64,000 nt of DNA from Asterella californica (lineage: Eukaryota > Streptophyta > Marchantiopsida > Marchantiales > Aytoniaceae): assembly GCA_036924285.1 (NCBI GenBank), contig JAYKYS010000014.1, forward strand, positions 4,030,001-4,094,000. Direction: 5' to 3'. The translations under genes and the position numbers were made by a program. The notes beneath the pieces were generated by a model. That model had not been told where the DNA came from and made no database searches. It worked only from the letters and a program-made list of their open reading frames with translations. Of the stretch, positions 12,891 through 25,290 are shown in pieces (the stretch's first letter is position 1; every line of letters begins with the position of its first letter).

Positions 12891-13400
12891 TAATTTAAAA
12901 TGATCCCTAAAATGATCCCTGAAAAGATCTCTGTTGAGCTAGACGCGAAAAAGAGGACGTGGATGGTTTCAAGACTCGAAAGTCGAATTTTATTTTTCCA
13001 AGAGGACACTGTGATCACGAGAGAGGTCTGAGGGACGTCCCAAACTACAAAATGGCTCACACCTCTTGAGCCTTGGATGTTGGTCCCTCTCGCATCAACA
13101 CATGAGCAAGATCTCAACCTAGATCGATCAGTTCGTCGATCAACACCTCCTCTATTTTGGACTCCTGAAATTCGAGGACTCTCCACTGTATTTCTCTTGT
13201 GACAAAATCTGATGAAGAGTCCTCACATCAATTCTGTCGTCCCTATTTCATGTATATGGAATCGTGATGAAACTCTAAAAAAATGAAGTGTCTATGCAAA
13301 TTCTATGGTGTCTTGAAACAAGAGAGAAAAAGAATGAACAAAAGAGATGTCATGATCTCGGTCTGGACGCTGACGCGAGTTCTAGAAAAGCTTTCGTCAC
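12891..13400 (-). repeat. Probable LTR of the copia relic
   Basis: This segment lies immediately 5' (on the - strand) of the primer-binding-site-like sequence and ends ...attttaaatta before it, so by position it should be the 5' LTR. No clean TG...CA ends and no second LTR were found, so the outer boundary is approximate. Confidence 0.35.
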
Positions 13401-13402
13401 AA

Positions 13403-13575
13403 TCACTACATAGCTGTTAAAGACAAATCGTAACCATATCTTATGACTAGAAAGATGCTTTACAACTTGTGAGTTGACGTGCGTAACAGTCACTACGTAG
13501 TTGTTAGAGACAAATCGTAACCATATCTTATGACTAGAAAGATGCTTTACAACTTATGAGTTGAAGTGCATACAC
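13403..13575 (+). repeat. Two tandem copies of an 87-bp unit
   Basis: tcactaca at 13403 and tcactacg at 13490 begin two copies that share agacaaatcgtaaccatatc and tgactagaaagatgctttac with few differences. No coding content is visible. Confidence 0.75.
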
Positions 13576-14919
13576 GTAGTCTAAGATTTGCTCCTTGTTT
13601 ATAACAGAAAGTCCATAGAAGTACCATTCTATAAACAAAGAGGTTTACTTCCAATGTCGTGCGCATGAGAGCTTACAATTTCAATTCAATGTGCATTTGG
13701 TTGACTACATAAAATCAATCATTGACACTATATCTAGAACAGGAGGGTTTGACAAGCAGTGTGTAAGACACAGAGGTTTTACATTTTCAGTTGGGACCAC
13801 GTAAGTATTGTTTTAAGCTGAATAATCGATTGCAAAATATTCAGTCATTTCTCTTTTGAAACTATGAACTATGGAGATTAATGATTCTTGTTTCACAATC
13901 TATCGTTTTCTATAGCTGTGGTGTATAAAATTTATATCTTCAACTTTCTCTTGAGAAATATCTAGGTTGTTGTAGCGAGAGCCTTTCATTTGAGAAAAGA
14001 CATACCTTCTAACTATGGTTAGCGATTGATGCAGACTGAAGCGACTAGTATCTTATAATTCCTCTTGAACATCTAGTCAATTCGAGCACTTCCTTTCTCT
14101 CAATAAAGGGTCAAGATAACCACACAGAAGCATTGAATGATCATAGGTACGACAAACAGAATAGATGATGACATAATCTCTCGGTGGTAATTCTCTCCGA
14201 ACTTCCTCACTACTAGGGCTTGGTACATGACTATTGGTCGGCAAATATATCTTATCTCGCACTCAATGTTAATGTTTATCAGCGGGAGCTGATTTAAATC
14301 CATCTCTTGTTAGATGAGGATAGAAATACTAATGTCACATTTTTGACCGTAAGTAACAACATGTAAGATCACTAGGACATATGAGAGCATAATTGCACGA
14401 CAAAGTTATGTCCAAAAGATCATATAAAAAACTATTAGAAATGAACTCGTTTGATCTAGAAAAGAGATTTCAGAATGAAAACCTTAGCGGTTGATGAGCC
14501 CTTTGTCCATCTCTCACAACATTCTTACTCGGTCTACACAACAAGAAGAAAATCTTAAATACAAAACAAGGATAAGTGCAAGTTCACTACCCAATCAAGC
14601 AAAGACACAATGATAGATGCGGTGGCACACATGCACATCGCATGTTTGATGTCATCTTATTCATCCTCGTGCAGATTGTTTCGGTGGACGGTTCTAATGC
14701 ATGTATCATCACACATCTTATCACTAGTCACTAGGCTAGACAAGTAGTCGTCTTAGGAGTCGAGAATCACACATTGCCTCGTTGAGTGCAAAACTGACAA
14801 TCACATGACGCAATTACAACATAGACACTTAGTCTTTTCTATGTTAAGTATATCCCTAGCAATACTTACATCACACTGAACTAACGGGACGCTAACACAA
14901 GTCGCTAACAAGACTCGGA
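13576..14919. other. No supported gene
   Basis: I see no recognisable coding or RNA feature. The segment sits between retroelement relics and is probably degraded repeat sequence. Confidence 0.35.
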
Positions 14920-15036
14920 CTTAGACTAGATACTATTGTCAAATACAACTCGACAAAAAAACAGCAGAGTTTCAGTCCTTCAGAAACTCTGCTGTTTTTT
15001 TGCCGAGTTGTATCCGACATTAGTATCTAAAGTTCA
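14920..15036. repeat. Long near-perfect hairpin (foldback / possible small-RNA precursor)
   Basis: The core arms at 14944-14973 and 14983-15012 are 30 bp with a single G:T-type mismatch and a 9-nt loop (agtccttca). Pairing continues outward with a few mismatches (tagatacta / tagtatcta) to about 14926 and 15030. Each arm contains a run of seven A or T next to gcagagtttc. The geometry fits a young foldback transposon, or an inverted duplication able to yield small RNAs. No mature miRNA is recognised. Confidence 0.7.
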
Positions 15037-15865
15037 GTCTTTTCTCAAACTTGCCATCTAAGTAGAATCATAAGATTTCTACTTATAAATCATATTTCAG
15101 AAAGATCTGATGGTTAGATCTTCTCTCATAATTAATATAAATTCATAGAAACTTACACGTACTTTTAATCTCAGATTCAAGACATTGCCTAAATGAATTG
15201 TCTATTTCGACTCAAACTTGTTGTGCCAGCAAATCACAAGGTAAACTCAATGCTCAGAAAATTTCAGTTTGACGATGCGGATTATCCTCCATAAATCTAC
15301 GGACTTGCTGCTCCAGATTGAAAGCTTCCTGCACCTCTCCGTCTTCAATTCTCCATTGAGCCCAATTCGCAAAAATCCTATGATGAAATTTGGAGTCAAA
15401 GCTTCAGCAACTGACAGTCTACAAGCTCATGAAATTTGGTTTTAATGTGACGGTACACTCACTCTCTCTCGTAAATCTTTCACTTTGTAGAGAAAGCTAT
15501 GTATTTCTCTCACCTCATGAACTTCAGATGGTCATAACTCATGTCATGGACCTCCAATTTGAGTGAAATTTGGACTCAGGTTGCTCCTCCTGTTGAGAGC
15601 TCTCTATCCATGTTTTTTGGTCTCTCAAAATCGCGTAAAAAAACCCTTGTTTCTCTCGATGCGCTCTCTTAGATAGTGACAACTTATCCATACTTTTTGG
15701 TCGATCAGTGGGAATTTAAAGGACTCAACCTTGTCCTTTTGCACAGCTTGGAGGCCTCTAGCAAATACTTCACAAACTATACAAATATACGCAAAATGTA
15801 TTTATACACGTAGTTTACATATAATAACTGATTGCACAACAAGACAACATACAGACGTGTAGGTC
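15037..15865. other. No supported gene; LTR-like composition
   Basis: No coding content is recognised. The style of sequence (repeated phrases such as cataactcatg and aaatttggagtc) resembles the long LTRs elsewhere in the window, but I could not align it to any of them. Confidence 0.3.
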
Positions 15866-16168
15866 TTGATCATGGACTTAGTCGCAAAAAGATACAGATG
15901 TAATTGTAAGAAATGTGTTGGTCATCTTCAAGGATTCAAACTAGTATATAAAAGTACGTTCTATAAACAATGGTTGAACATTACAACTTTGAATACCACA
16001 GATGTGGATGTTAGCACAAGTGTAGTTGCTAGCGGTGTGAATGTCAACGTTGACATTTTCAATGCAACCATTTGTAGTACAAGTGAAGTGAATCTAGAAT
16101 TGAGAGATATTATACTTGTAATTGTCCTCTTTGTGGTGAAAGCACGTCTCACATTCAATGTTTCATAG
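15866..16168 (+). pseudogene. Short Cys-rich frame, possible transposase-associated fragment
   Basis: The frame is open for 100 codons; its first ATG is at the third codon. The N-terminal part reads RYRCNCKKCVG, a C-x-C-x2-C cluster of the kind found in transposase-associated leader domains of plant DNA transposons. The rest is low complexity (Thr/Val/Asn-rich). There is no second diagnostic motif, so the assignment is weak. A chance ORF between retroelement relics is an equally good reading. Confidence 0.2.
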
Positions 16169-16449
16169 ACACAGTTCATGTTTCATTTGTATCTTATCAA
16201 TATACTTGAGATTCAAATAACATGTGATGAGGAAAAAACAAGTGAATGAAAACATCAACTGAAATATTTAAAGTTTGATAAAAGATTTTGAAAAAATATG
16301 TTGATTAAAGAATAATAAATTTTCTCCACATTTTCAAACATCAATAAATTGATCATAGTTCAGATTCAAAAATTGCTCAAACATCCAACTTGATCATGTA
16401 AAACGATGAGATAACATTGATGATGTCTGTTTTTTGGGTTTAATACGAG

Positions 16450-19325
16450 AGGTCCCGAGTGCACGACTCGACGGACAGATTCCAGAAAGCTTGATAGATG
16501 TGATAGCATAATATGGAGATGTCTTTTATGATGATCTTCCTTCAGGACTACCATCAAAATGAAAGATTGATCACAAAATCGAGGTGATTTCAAGGAGCAC
16601 ATCTCCTTGTAAGGTCCCATACAGACTAGCACCACATGAATTGGAGGATTGCAAGGCACAAATCGAGGAGATGTTGCAGAAAGGATTTATCCAGCCCAAC
16701 GTGTCACCATATGGAGCTCCAATCCTTTTTGTGAAGAAAAAAGATAACAACATACGGATGTGCATCGATTATCGAGCATTCAATCAACAAACGATGAAGA
16801 ATAAGTATCCACTATCGCGGATGGATGACTTGTTCGACCAACTCGAAAGAGCAAAGTACTTCACGAAGCTAGACTTACGGAGCGGATATAACCATATTCG
16901 AATTGCTGATGAAGATGTGAAGAAGATTGCCTTTCGAACAACGTATGATCACTTCGAATACTTAGTGATGCGATTTGGTCTCACAAATGCACCAGCCACC
17001 TTCATGGTTTGATGAATGACATATTCTGCCCTTACTTAGACAGACAAGTCGTCGTATTTCTTGATGACATTCTAGTCTATAGCAAAACTATGAAGGAACA
17101 TGTGCACCATTTGAGAGAGGTTCTCCAAGTACTCCGTCAAAACAAATTGTACATCAAAATTTCAAAATGTGAATTTGGCAAGACGAAGGTGGATTACTTA
17201 GGACACAAAGTGAGTGCAGAAGGTATACAAGTAATGACAAATAAAATAGATGTCATCCAACAATAGAAGGCTCTAGAAAATCAGACTCAGCTTAAGAGCT
17301 TTTTAGGATTGATAGGATTTTACCGTAGATTTGTTAAGCATTTTGCCAAGCTTGCACAACCACTAACTGCTCTACTAGGCAAAGGAAAGAAATGGATGTG
17401 GAGAACAACGCAAGAAGTAGATTTTCAAGCACTGAAGACCGCACTACTACATGCTCTGATCCTCAAGTGATACGACCCGAAGAAACCTATAAAGTCAGCA
17501 ACGGATGCATCAAGCACGGTAGTAGAGGCGGAGTTGCAACAAGAATGGAAGGATGGTTGGCATCCAATTGCATACTTCTCTCGGAAGCTGTTACCAGCAG
17601 AACAAAACTACCACACCACCGAAAGAGAAGAATTGGCGATAGTCCTCGCCACGAAGCATTAGAAGCACTATCTAGAGGAGAAAGCTTTTGTGATGGAGAC
17701 AGATCACAAACATTTAGTCTGTTTGGAGACGTAGAAGGATCTCTCAAAGAGACGAATTCGTTGGACAGAATGAAGACAACAATTCAACATGATCATCTCG
17801 TATATTGAGGACAAGAAGCAAATTGCTGATGCATTAACCCGTATGCCTATTGTGCATAACATAGTCTCTGAAGTCAAGATGAATTCTGACTTCTGGATAA
17901 AACTGATCGAAGACAAGATCGGATGCACAGATTGTAGCAACCATACCTTCAAGAACCATCACCCACAGCCATGGTTTGATATTCCGTGAAGGGAAGTTAT
18001 GGATCCCAGAAGATCCACAACTACGTACCACCATACTAACTGAATGTCACGATTCAGCCATTGCAAGACACATGGGGACAGAAAAGATACTAGAAGTAGT
18101 CCAATGAGTGTTCTATTGGTCTAAGATGGTAGAGGATGTTGCAGTCTACACTCGGAGTTGTGCAACGTGTCAACAAAATAAGACTACAAACCAAGCACCC
18201 TCCGATCTTCTTCAACCCCTGCCGATCCCTTTCAAACCTTAGGAACATGTTAATATGGACATAGTGTGTGAACTATCCATGATCAGTTTCGAGTTTGACT
18301 CCATAGTCGTTTTCGTCGATAAGCTCAGCAAGATGATCCACCTTCGACCACGAACGACGTCTCAACACCGCAACTTACCGAGTTATATTTGAACACCATT
18401 TTTGCTCAGCACGGTTTGTCTCGGGTGCTTATAACATACAGAGGTCCTCAATTTACTAGTCTATTTTGGAGAACCCTATTTGGTCTGTTCAAAACTAAAC
18501 TTGCCATGTCTACTGCTTATCACCCACAAACCGATGGACAAACTGAAAGAGTTAATCGCACAATTGAAGACATGCTATGAGTCTTTACTGTGGAGGAGCA
18601 AGCAAAGTGAGACACCTTACTTCTTTTGATAGAATTTTTTTACAACAATTCTCTCAATACATCTACTCGCGAAATGCCTTTTTATCTCATGTACGAAGAA
18701 CATCTTCTCACATCAACAAGTTTGACACGATTCGATACGTCATTGTCAGTCAACACCAAAGTGGATGCTGTTAATGAATTCGTGGCACGAATTCAACAAG
18801 GAGTGGAAAAAGCTAAGGTGAAACTACAAGTTGCTCAAAATCGACAAAAGCAATATGCTGATGGACACCGTCGGCATGAAGAATTCACGATTGGTGATCA
18901 ATTTTGGTTATCCACAACCAACCTTACTCTAATCGGCAGCCGTAAAGCTTCATCGAGTCTTTCTCTGTTGTCCGTAGAATTGGAGCAGTGGCATATCAAC
19001 TCGAACTTCCACCCCACATGAAGATTCATCTGGTTTTTCATATGTCTTTATTACGGCGATATACACCACGACCTCATCAATTTGACAATTCACAAGAGAC
19101 ACGACTTCTTCCTCAAATTATCGATGACGAGGAAGAGTTTGAAATAGAACGCATCTTAAAGAAACGTGTTCGTGAGACTCGTCATCAACGGATAGAATAT
19201 TTGGTGAAATGGAAAGGATATCCATTACATGAAGTAACATGAGAACCTGCAACCAATCTTGCATACGCGTCACTCATAGTGAAAGCTTTCGAACAGCAGT
19301 TGAGCAACGAGGACGTTGCTTCTTA
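16450..19325 (+). pseudogene. Ty3/gypsy chromovirus pol relic (RT-RNase H-integrase-chromodomain)
   Basis: In order I read several parts. The pre-RT linker (YGDVFYDDLPSGLPSK, about 16510-16560) is followed by reverse transcriptase with LDLRSGYN and the active-site FLDD box (about 17055). RNase H includes SATDAS and YHTTEREELA (about 17490-17640). The integrase zinc finger HDSAIARH...CATC is at about 18045-18175, and the integrase core and linker run to about 19.02 kb. The C-terminal chromodomain (VKWKGYP) lies at about 19130-19290. Gag and protease are missing, so the copy is 5'-truncated. Many stops and frameshifts are present: the chromodomain Trp after VT is TGA at 19240, and the second catalytic Asp of integrase is Tyr (TAC at about 18437, ITYRGPQF where the family has SDRGPQF). 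The element is therefore dead in this copy. Chromodomain assignment and order place it among plant chromoviruses. Confidence 0.92.
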
Positions 19326-19338
19326 AAAAGGGGGAGGT
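19326..19338 (+). promoter_or_regulatory. Polypurine tract of the chromovirus
   Basis: aaaagggggaggt directly follows the pol stop region and directly precedes a TG-starting LTR. This is the expected position and composition of the plus-strand primer. Confidence 0.7.
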
Positions 19339-19749
19339 TGGTAATAAGTAGAACTCTGCTTATCAACTAGAGGGGAAATTGATTTGGTAGAAGTCTTTGG
19401 TATAAGAATTAGTTACGAGTAAGTTGGTTCGAGAATACATGCAGCAAAAGAATACTTCTATCAATAGGCTGGAGCACCAAAAATCCACCGGGAAACTTCC
19501 AAAAGAAAGTTTCTGGAAGAAAGTTTCGAGAAATTTCCAACGGGCTCTTACGTGGCTCATTCTGAAACCTCTAGATGTTGTTTCAGATCTAAGGCTGCAT
19601 GTAAGCCACATCAGCGATCCGTGTGCTCACTTTGAGAGGTCAGCATTGATCAGAAACTTATCCTGTACTATTCCTCTCACTATATAAAGTATGCGAATGC
19701 ACCTCCACTAGCATTCGAGTTTTGAGTTCACTCTAGAGCCCATCTTACA
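19339..19749 (+). repeat. 3' LTR of the chromovirus
   Basis: The LTR starts TGGTAATAAG right after the polypurine tract and probably ends at one of the CA dinucleotides at 19741-19749, where copia sequence of the opposite strand begins. It contains a TATA box, tatataaa at 19681-19688, followed by the likely transcription start region. The matching 5' LTR is not present in this window. Confidence 0.65.
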
Positions 19750-20640
19750 CTTATCTTCTAAGTAGCAGATGATGTTGCCGATTAAACACCAGCCGTCTTT
19801 GGAGTCGAATTGGCGTGCTGAGAAAAGATTATTGTGTAGTGCTGGTACGCGCAGCACGCCACAGATCATCACTCGTTCCTCATTCAGGAGCTGAACTTCA
19901 ACGATCCTAGTGCCATCAATGTACCTGTGGTGCTATCTCCCAATAAAATTTGTCATTTTGACGATGCTCTTCTGAATATGGAATGTAAGTAACAAATTGA
20001 CGTCGATTATGGATATATGCGCTTAGTCCGGTAAATTTAGTGGTCATGAGAACCCTTCACGCGTTGTTTTATTGATTGTTGTTGCGCAATTTATGACGAT
20101 TTCGTTGATTTTGTCCTCAGTCTTGTTGTCTTACCACTGTTCTACTGCTGGTTGGTGAATTGTTGTTGTTGGTTGATGCTACTTGCTCGGTTGAGACACT
20201 CGTCGATGAGGTGAACAAGGTAGTGGAAGGTTCGACAGACATCTTTTGAGACATGAGCTCCTCCTCGATCAAGAAGGAGATCAGATCTTGTAGAGAAAGA
20301 GTCGGGTTCGTACGCACTGCATGCAGGAAGGTTTGATAGTCGTGCGGCATGTTGCTCATATGTGTGAGAATTTGCTCTTGTGCGTCTACTATAATGCCAA
20401 CCAATGCGAGTTGTTGCAAGAGGGTCTTGAAGTTGTTGATGAGATTCATTGTTCAGCTTCAGCATGAACTTTTCTCTTAGGTGCATACGGGTGACGTGAT
20501 CTTGACGAGCAAAGTTTGAGATCAGAGTAGTCCATTCATCGTTCGTCGTAGTGCAAGCGAGTATTTGATCGGCGATTGAGTTTGCACAGCACTCGCTGAT
20601 TGCGGTTAGGGTATTTTTGTTCTTCTTGTCTCATTCCGTA
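19750..20640 (-). pseudogene. Ty1/copia gag - pre-integrase relic
   Basis: On the - strand, Gag is read across two frames. One part contains CTTTNDEWTTLISNF and MHLREKFMLKLN; then, after a frameshift, comes LLQQLALVGIIVDAQEQILT (about 20430-20370) and SLQDLISFLIEEE. These are diagnostic of the copia Gag/UBN2 family. Nearer 19.9 kb the frame RVMICGVLRVPALHNNLFSA matches the protease/pre-integrase region (usually LxDVLYVPxLxxNLLS). Stops and shifts make it non-functional. The gag N-terminus is missing, because only about 100 bp separate the LTR from mid-gag. Its downstream part is cut off where the chromovirus LTR begins. Confidence 0.85.
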
Positions 20641-20739
20641 GTGCTTTTGTCCGGTCTGGTAGCTGGTGTCGCTGTTTTGCTATCGTGTCAGAGTTTGCCT
20701 GAAAGATGTCCAGGAAACGTGAGGTTCATGGTTGTGGAA

Positions 20740-22625
20740 ATGTAGTGTGCTGAACAGAGACAAGAAAGAGAGAAACAATCACGAAAACGAACAGCACAAT
20801 ATATACCAACTCCCAACAATATATACATTGTCGGTTCTTTCTTCCTAAGAACACAAAACTGAGAAACAGACCAGAGCGATCCGTAGTATGCTTCAAAACT
20901 CTTTAAAATGAGTCCTTAAATCTCAACCCAGATCCAAAACTATTGAAGCGTAGCTCAAAGCAAGAGAAACATCCCTTTGCTAACAAGAAGAGCTGCACCA
21001 GTACAACACCATTCAAACCAAAGTCCAAACAACGTCCAAATATAAGCTCTTAGCTAAAGCTAGCTACCACAAGCTGTACATAATCAACTAGGACTCTAAC
21101 AAACTCAAAAAGATGAAAACCATAGCGGAAGAACCAAAAAACATCTATATGAGAACTTTCTCCTTTCACCAAACGGTCTTCAGATGTCAATAAGACCTTC
21201 CTTCTTGACTATGTTGGTCTCAAGAACTATTAGATCCGACTCTCGATAGTTGAGATATCATCAGTTTTCGTCGTAGATGATCGAACCTCAAAAAACTTCT
21301 CCTTGCGGCTTAAAACCTCACACACTGTCCAAACGGATCGGTTGATTTGATATCCGTCTTCTCTGGTAAGTTGATCTAGCTACCTTGGACTCAACGAGAC
21401 TCCTAACAAGTCGTTTGGAGTTCTCCTCGCAAAACCACGCAATAAATTTGATCGCATGATGCAAAAACTAATGTAGATCAACTCTCTGCGGCTCAAACTC
21501 GCTTACTACACCCAAACCAACAGCCCAATCCACATACAATCTTCTCTTATGCGTAGATGAAGACTCCTTTATTGCATAGGCACCAAGAACGAAGAGCTTG
21601 GCTCACCAATCTTGAAGAACAACTTGATCTCAGATCGCAGACGATGAAAAACTGAGGTAAGTGCTTCCTTGCGAGTCAATTTCACTCAGATCTCCCAAAT
21701 CGCCCGATGAAACTTCGTATTGTCGTCGATGTTTCCTGAAGAACTCGACTTTCTGATCTTGATGGATCCAAGGACAGCAAGTTTAGACTCCGGGACGGTT
21801 CGAACGGTCTAACTCTCCTTCATAGATAACTGAAGCCTCAAAAAATTCTTCCTGGCGTCTCAATTTCTCCCAGAACACACTCCTCGATCCGTCTCTTCAT
21901 GAACCGTCTTAACCAACACCTAGCCTGCACAGATCTGAACACTATGACTTCTTACGTGCATGCATTGGACTTCTCAATTCTCCAAATCGTCCACCGATAG
22001 ATCACAAAAACAAGCTAGTCCCTTAAACTGCCATCTAACGTAAGTCGCTGTATGTACAAGTTTTCTCAGATAATGAGCTATCAGGCACCTTGCGTCTTTA
22101 GTATAATGCTAGGAGTCGCAAATATCCAGTTAGCAACAGTAAGCTAAGGTTTAGTTTGATTTTTTCTTCTTTTGAGTCTCGTAACTTCACCACTAGGCTT
22201 CCAAATGAAGTAGACGAAGTGTCCATGAGAAGCTGACAATGAGCTCTACCCATTGATGTAATAAAAGTGAAGATCCAAAGTTGTACAAAAAGTCCGTAAG
22301 TTGAGGTTTAGCTTGCTTTTCTTATCTTTTGAGTCTCGTAACTTCTCCACTAGGCGTCCAAATGAAGTAGACGAAGTGTCCATGAGAAACTGACAATGAG
22401 CTCTACCCATCGATGTAATGAAAGTGAAAATCCAAAGTTGTGCAAAAAGCTCATAAGTTGAAGCTTAGCTTGTTTTTCTCATCTTTTGAGTCTCCTAACT
22501 TCTCCACTAGGCGTCCAAATGAAGTAGACGAAGTGCCCATGGAAAGCTGACAATGAGCTCTATACATCGATGTAATGAAAGTAAAGATCCGAAGTTGTAC
22601 AAAAACGCTCATTGTTGGTCTTATG
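20740..22625 (-). repeat. Long LTR of the copia relic (family L), - strand copy
   Basis: Reverse-complementing this segment gives extended similarity to 47.4-49.4 kb (+). Shared blocks include the agacgcaagg/gcctg block, the cagatctgtgcaggcta block and the cggtttctc/ctcagttttgtg end block. The leader ccacaaccatgaacctcacg follows the LTR on the - strand. The 5' third holds three tandem copies of a 157-bp unit, with starts at 22140, 22297 and 22454. The outer start (near 22.62 kb) does not match the + copy's TGTCGTG start, so this LTR is truncated or was invaded. Confidence 0.8.
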
Positions 22626-25018
22626 AGGTGCTATCAAATACCGTCCATCTTTTCGTGTAGTCTTGATCACGAGAACTGAACTGGTCCTTTTTCGCCCTGC
22701 GTTGGTTTTTTGTGCGAGGAGCATCCTCCATGTAACGATCAAGGCGTCTTGATCGCTCTGGTTTCTAATGTCTAAGGCTTAGAAGGAACCTATATTATCT
22801 TAACAGACCATCTAAAAACATGTCCTCTGATTCCATGTAGGAAACTAAGTAACTTACTCTTAGACACTTAGCTGGAAGACATACACTCAATGTGTGAGCG
22901 AGAAGGAGAGAGAACTGAATAGTCCAAGCCAAAGACAAACTCTGATAAATGAATAACGATAATAAGTAGATCAAGTGATTCTCTCTAATATACAAAGAGA
23001 GAGACGAAAGATCAAGAGATGTCTTTCCCTTGAGTCTCTTCATGATATCTAGTCCAAGGATAGTTACTAGTCACACAATATTCTATCGGATAACTCAAAT
23101 TACTTGCCAAAAGTATCGAAAATGATACAGACGAGGAAAATGATATCCAGACGACGATCGGCAGTTTCCATGGACACGTCCACATGTAATCTGAGAGAAT
23201 GGGGTCCGAGGCTTGATGGGGTCTTTCCGTCCGTTGGCTATTCATTTCATTGCGTCGCGTGTGCATCTGAGAGAAAAGGCGTTCTTATCAGGACTTACTT
23301 GTGTGAACAAAGCATCCCTCGGAAATATGCCGACATGACCCCCTAACCTGTACAGTAGGGAGAACCCGCCAAGAAGAAAAGGGAAGTCCGAAATCCGAAG
23401 ACGCGCGTAAAAACTGTGTGTGGCCGAAACGAAGAAATGACACCCCTACTAGAAAGAAAAGAAAAGGAAATGTAGGGCGGGCGGGGCCAGAGACGAAAGG
23501 AGATTCGTTTGGCAGTGTAGCCAGCCACTCGCCAGGCCGCTGACTCTCTGCTTTCTGTGCTGTGCTTTCCCCGGGAGGGAACTACCAGTTTGGACTCGGA
23601 TTCGACCAAGAAAGGCGACGAGGCCAAAGAGGGACGTGCCTTCCTACATCGTCACGCTGGATGAGAATGGTGCAGCGGGATGTGGGCCCCGCCATGCAAA
23701 TCAGGCGTCGCAGTCACTTTCCCTATGGCGTCATCTTCTCCCACAAGCCAGTAATCAGCGGCGACTCCACTCAGTCCACTGGTGGCCCGGGGGATGGATT
23801 TGGCCCCTGTCCAACCTTCCCAGCTGACTTCTCCTGCTTTGGCAGCTCACTCACTGACGAGGTCATTGACCTCCCGATCACCAGCCAGCTGCATGAACGA
23901 ACGCCGGTAGTGAGGACCATGTACCACGTTCGTCTAGAGGTCTGGACTCTGAGGACTGCAAGTACCCTCTCGCTTACCTCTTCCATGACAGCCTGTCAAG
24001 ACATGCTTTCGCTTGGAAGTTGGAACCAGGCTAGCAGTTACCGTCAGCCTTCCTCTAACATCAGTCTCGATATACATCCGCCGTGGTTACGGGATTCCAT
24101 GCTCCTTAACCTGGTACCGTGCAACATGATTGGAGCCTTATACGATCATTCAAATTCCTCTGGTGAATTTTCACGTCAGAACTTCAAACCTTTTGACTTC
24201 AGATTTTCCTGATACTGGTCTGATACTGCATTACACTATGTTCTTTCAAAGTTTTCTTTTCTATTTTTAGCGTGTAACTTTTATAGGCCAATTCATGACA
24301 TGCTGAAATGTGCATGTAAGTGCAATGAAGGTGAGTTGTGAAGGAAAGCAAGCAATCTAGTTTAGGACGACCGAGAGGTGGGGTGGGGATGAACAAGTGG
24401 AAATGGAAAGGACAGTAAAAGGAGCAAGTTAAACTATAAAAGCGATAAAAGCACAGATGAAGTGGGAAGCGTGGTGAGGTACAGGGTATACATACCTAGA
24501 GAAGTAATTGCTGATTGCTTTGAAATTCACGCTAATTTGTTGAATAGATTTGGTACCAACACAACCAAAAGCCTATCTATCTGTTGAGAAAGCAGAGAGC
24601 TACTACTTTCAGCTGACGTTGCTCAAGTCATGGTTATGCTGGCAGTGCCACCTGGATCGGGCTTCGAATTTTTCTGTTTTTTCTATTTGCTTATTATTAT
24701 ATCGCAGTGCTCTAAGTTTAGTCAGTCCCGAAGTAGGTCTAAGCGGTTACGGAGTCGGGAGCTCCAGGGAAAAATACCGGGTACAGAGAGGTAACGACAG
24801 TAACTCCACCGTTTGTCAAACTGGCCGGTGATGATGACTAATGAGTCCGCTAATGGAATGATTGAATAACAGCCCCGCTCCCTCTCGTGGACGCTGAACA
24901 GTGTAGCCTGTTCCTGGAGGAGTACTCTGATGGCAACTCGCTTGCCACACAAGAATCCACTTCGCATGATTCTCGCATCTCGAGCTCCTGATGCGAAACC
25001 ACGGACCGAGATGATTAC
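22626..25018. other. Transition to the GC-richer genic island; no supported gene
   Basis: At about 23.20-23.25 kb (- strand) a stretch of about 40 bp beginning atgaatagcc is similar to atgaatagtc at 44.84 kb (+). From 23.2 kb the base composition becomes less AT-rich. A 216-codon frame at 23562-24212 (+) begins with GTG rather than ATG and shows no domain. Another short frame at 23636 starts MPSYIVTLDENG, which recalls I9-type proteinase inhibitors, but the similarity stops after 12 residues. Confidence 0.35.
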
Positions 25019-25290
25019 CAGCAAGTCTCTCGAGAGAAAGCACAGGCCAGCGGAAGGTGGGCACGCGGGGTTTGTTTTCAAGGAATTTTTTCCTCTGGGA
25101 GTGTGAGCAAGTTCTGACATTGGGGAAGTGGGTGGAGTGGCGGGGCGGGGACAGAGAGGAGGCACCGAGTTCTTCTCTGGCGTGGCCTGCATCTTGCTGC
25201 AGCCTTTGAAGACTTTCTCAAGATTTTCTTCCTCTCGGAAGGTGCTTGTGGCAGAAATCTGACTCGGTGAAATGATTTCGACACCTTTTG
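25019..25290 (-). CDS. Candidate exon of an unidentified gene
   Basis: On the - strand the frame from a good acceptor (cactcctctag, ending at 25291) stays open past 24722. It reads protein-like: KGVEIISPSQISATSTFREE, then ENLEKVFKGCSKMQATPEK, then a Pro/Thr-rich stretch. A donor (ctg|gtaatc) at 25018 would close it. The composition, with an amphipathic charged segment and then a proline-rich tail, is unlike chance sequence, but no family is recognised. No flanking exons were identified with confidence, and the neighbouring sequence is GC-rich enough to leave frames open by chance. Confidence 0.3.

Noticed and set aside
23636..23827. MPSYIVTLDENG start resembling I9-type proteinase inhibitors
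   Set aside because: The similarity ends after 12 residues, and the following sequence does not show the rest of the domain in any frame.
23562..24212. 216-codon open frame on the + strand
   Set aside because: It begins with GTG, has no domain, and lies in GC-richer DNA where long frames arise by chance. No splice chain supports it.
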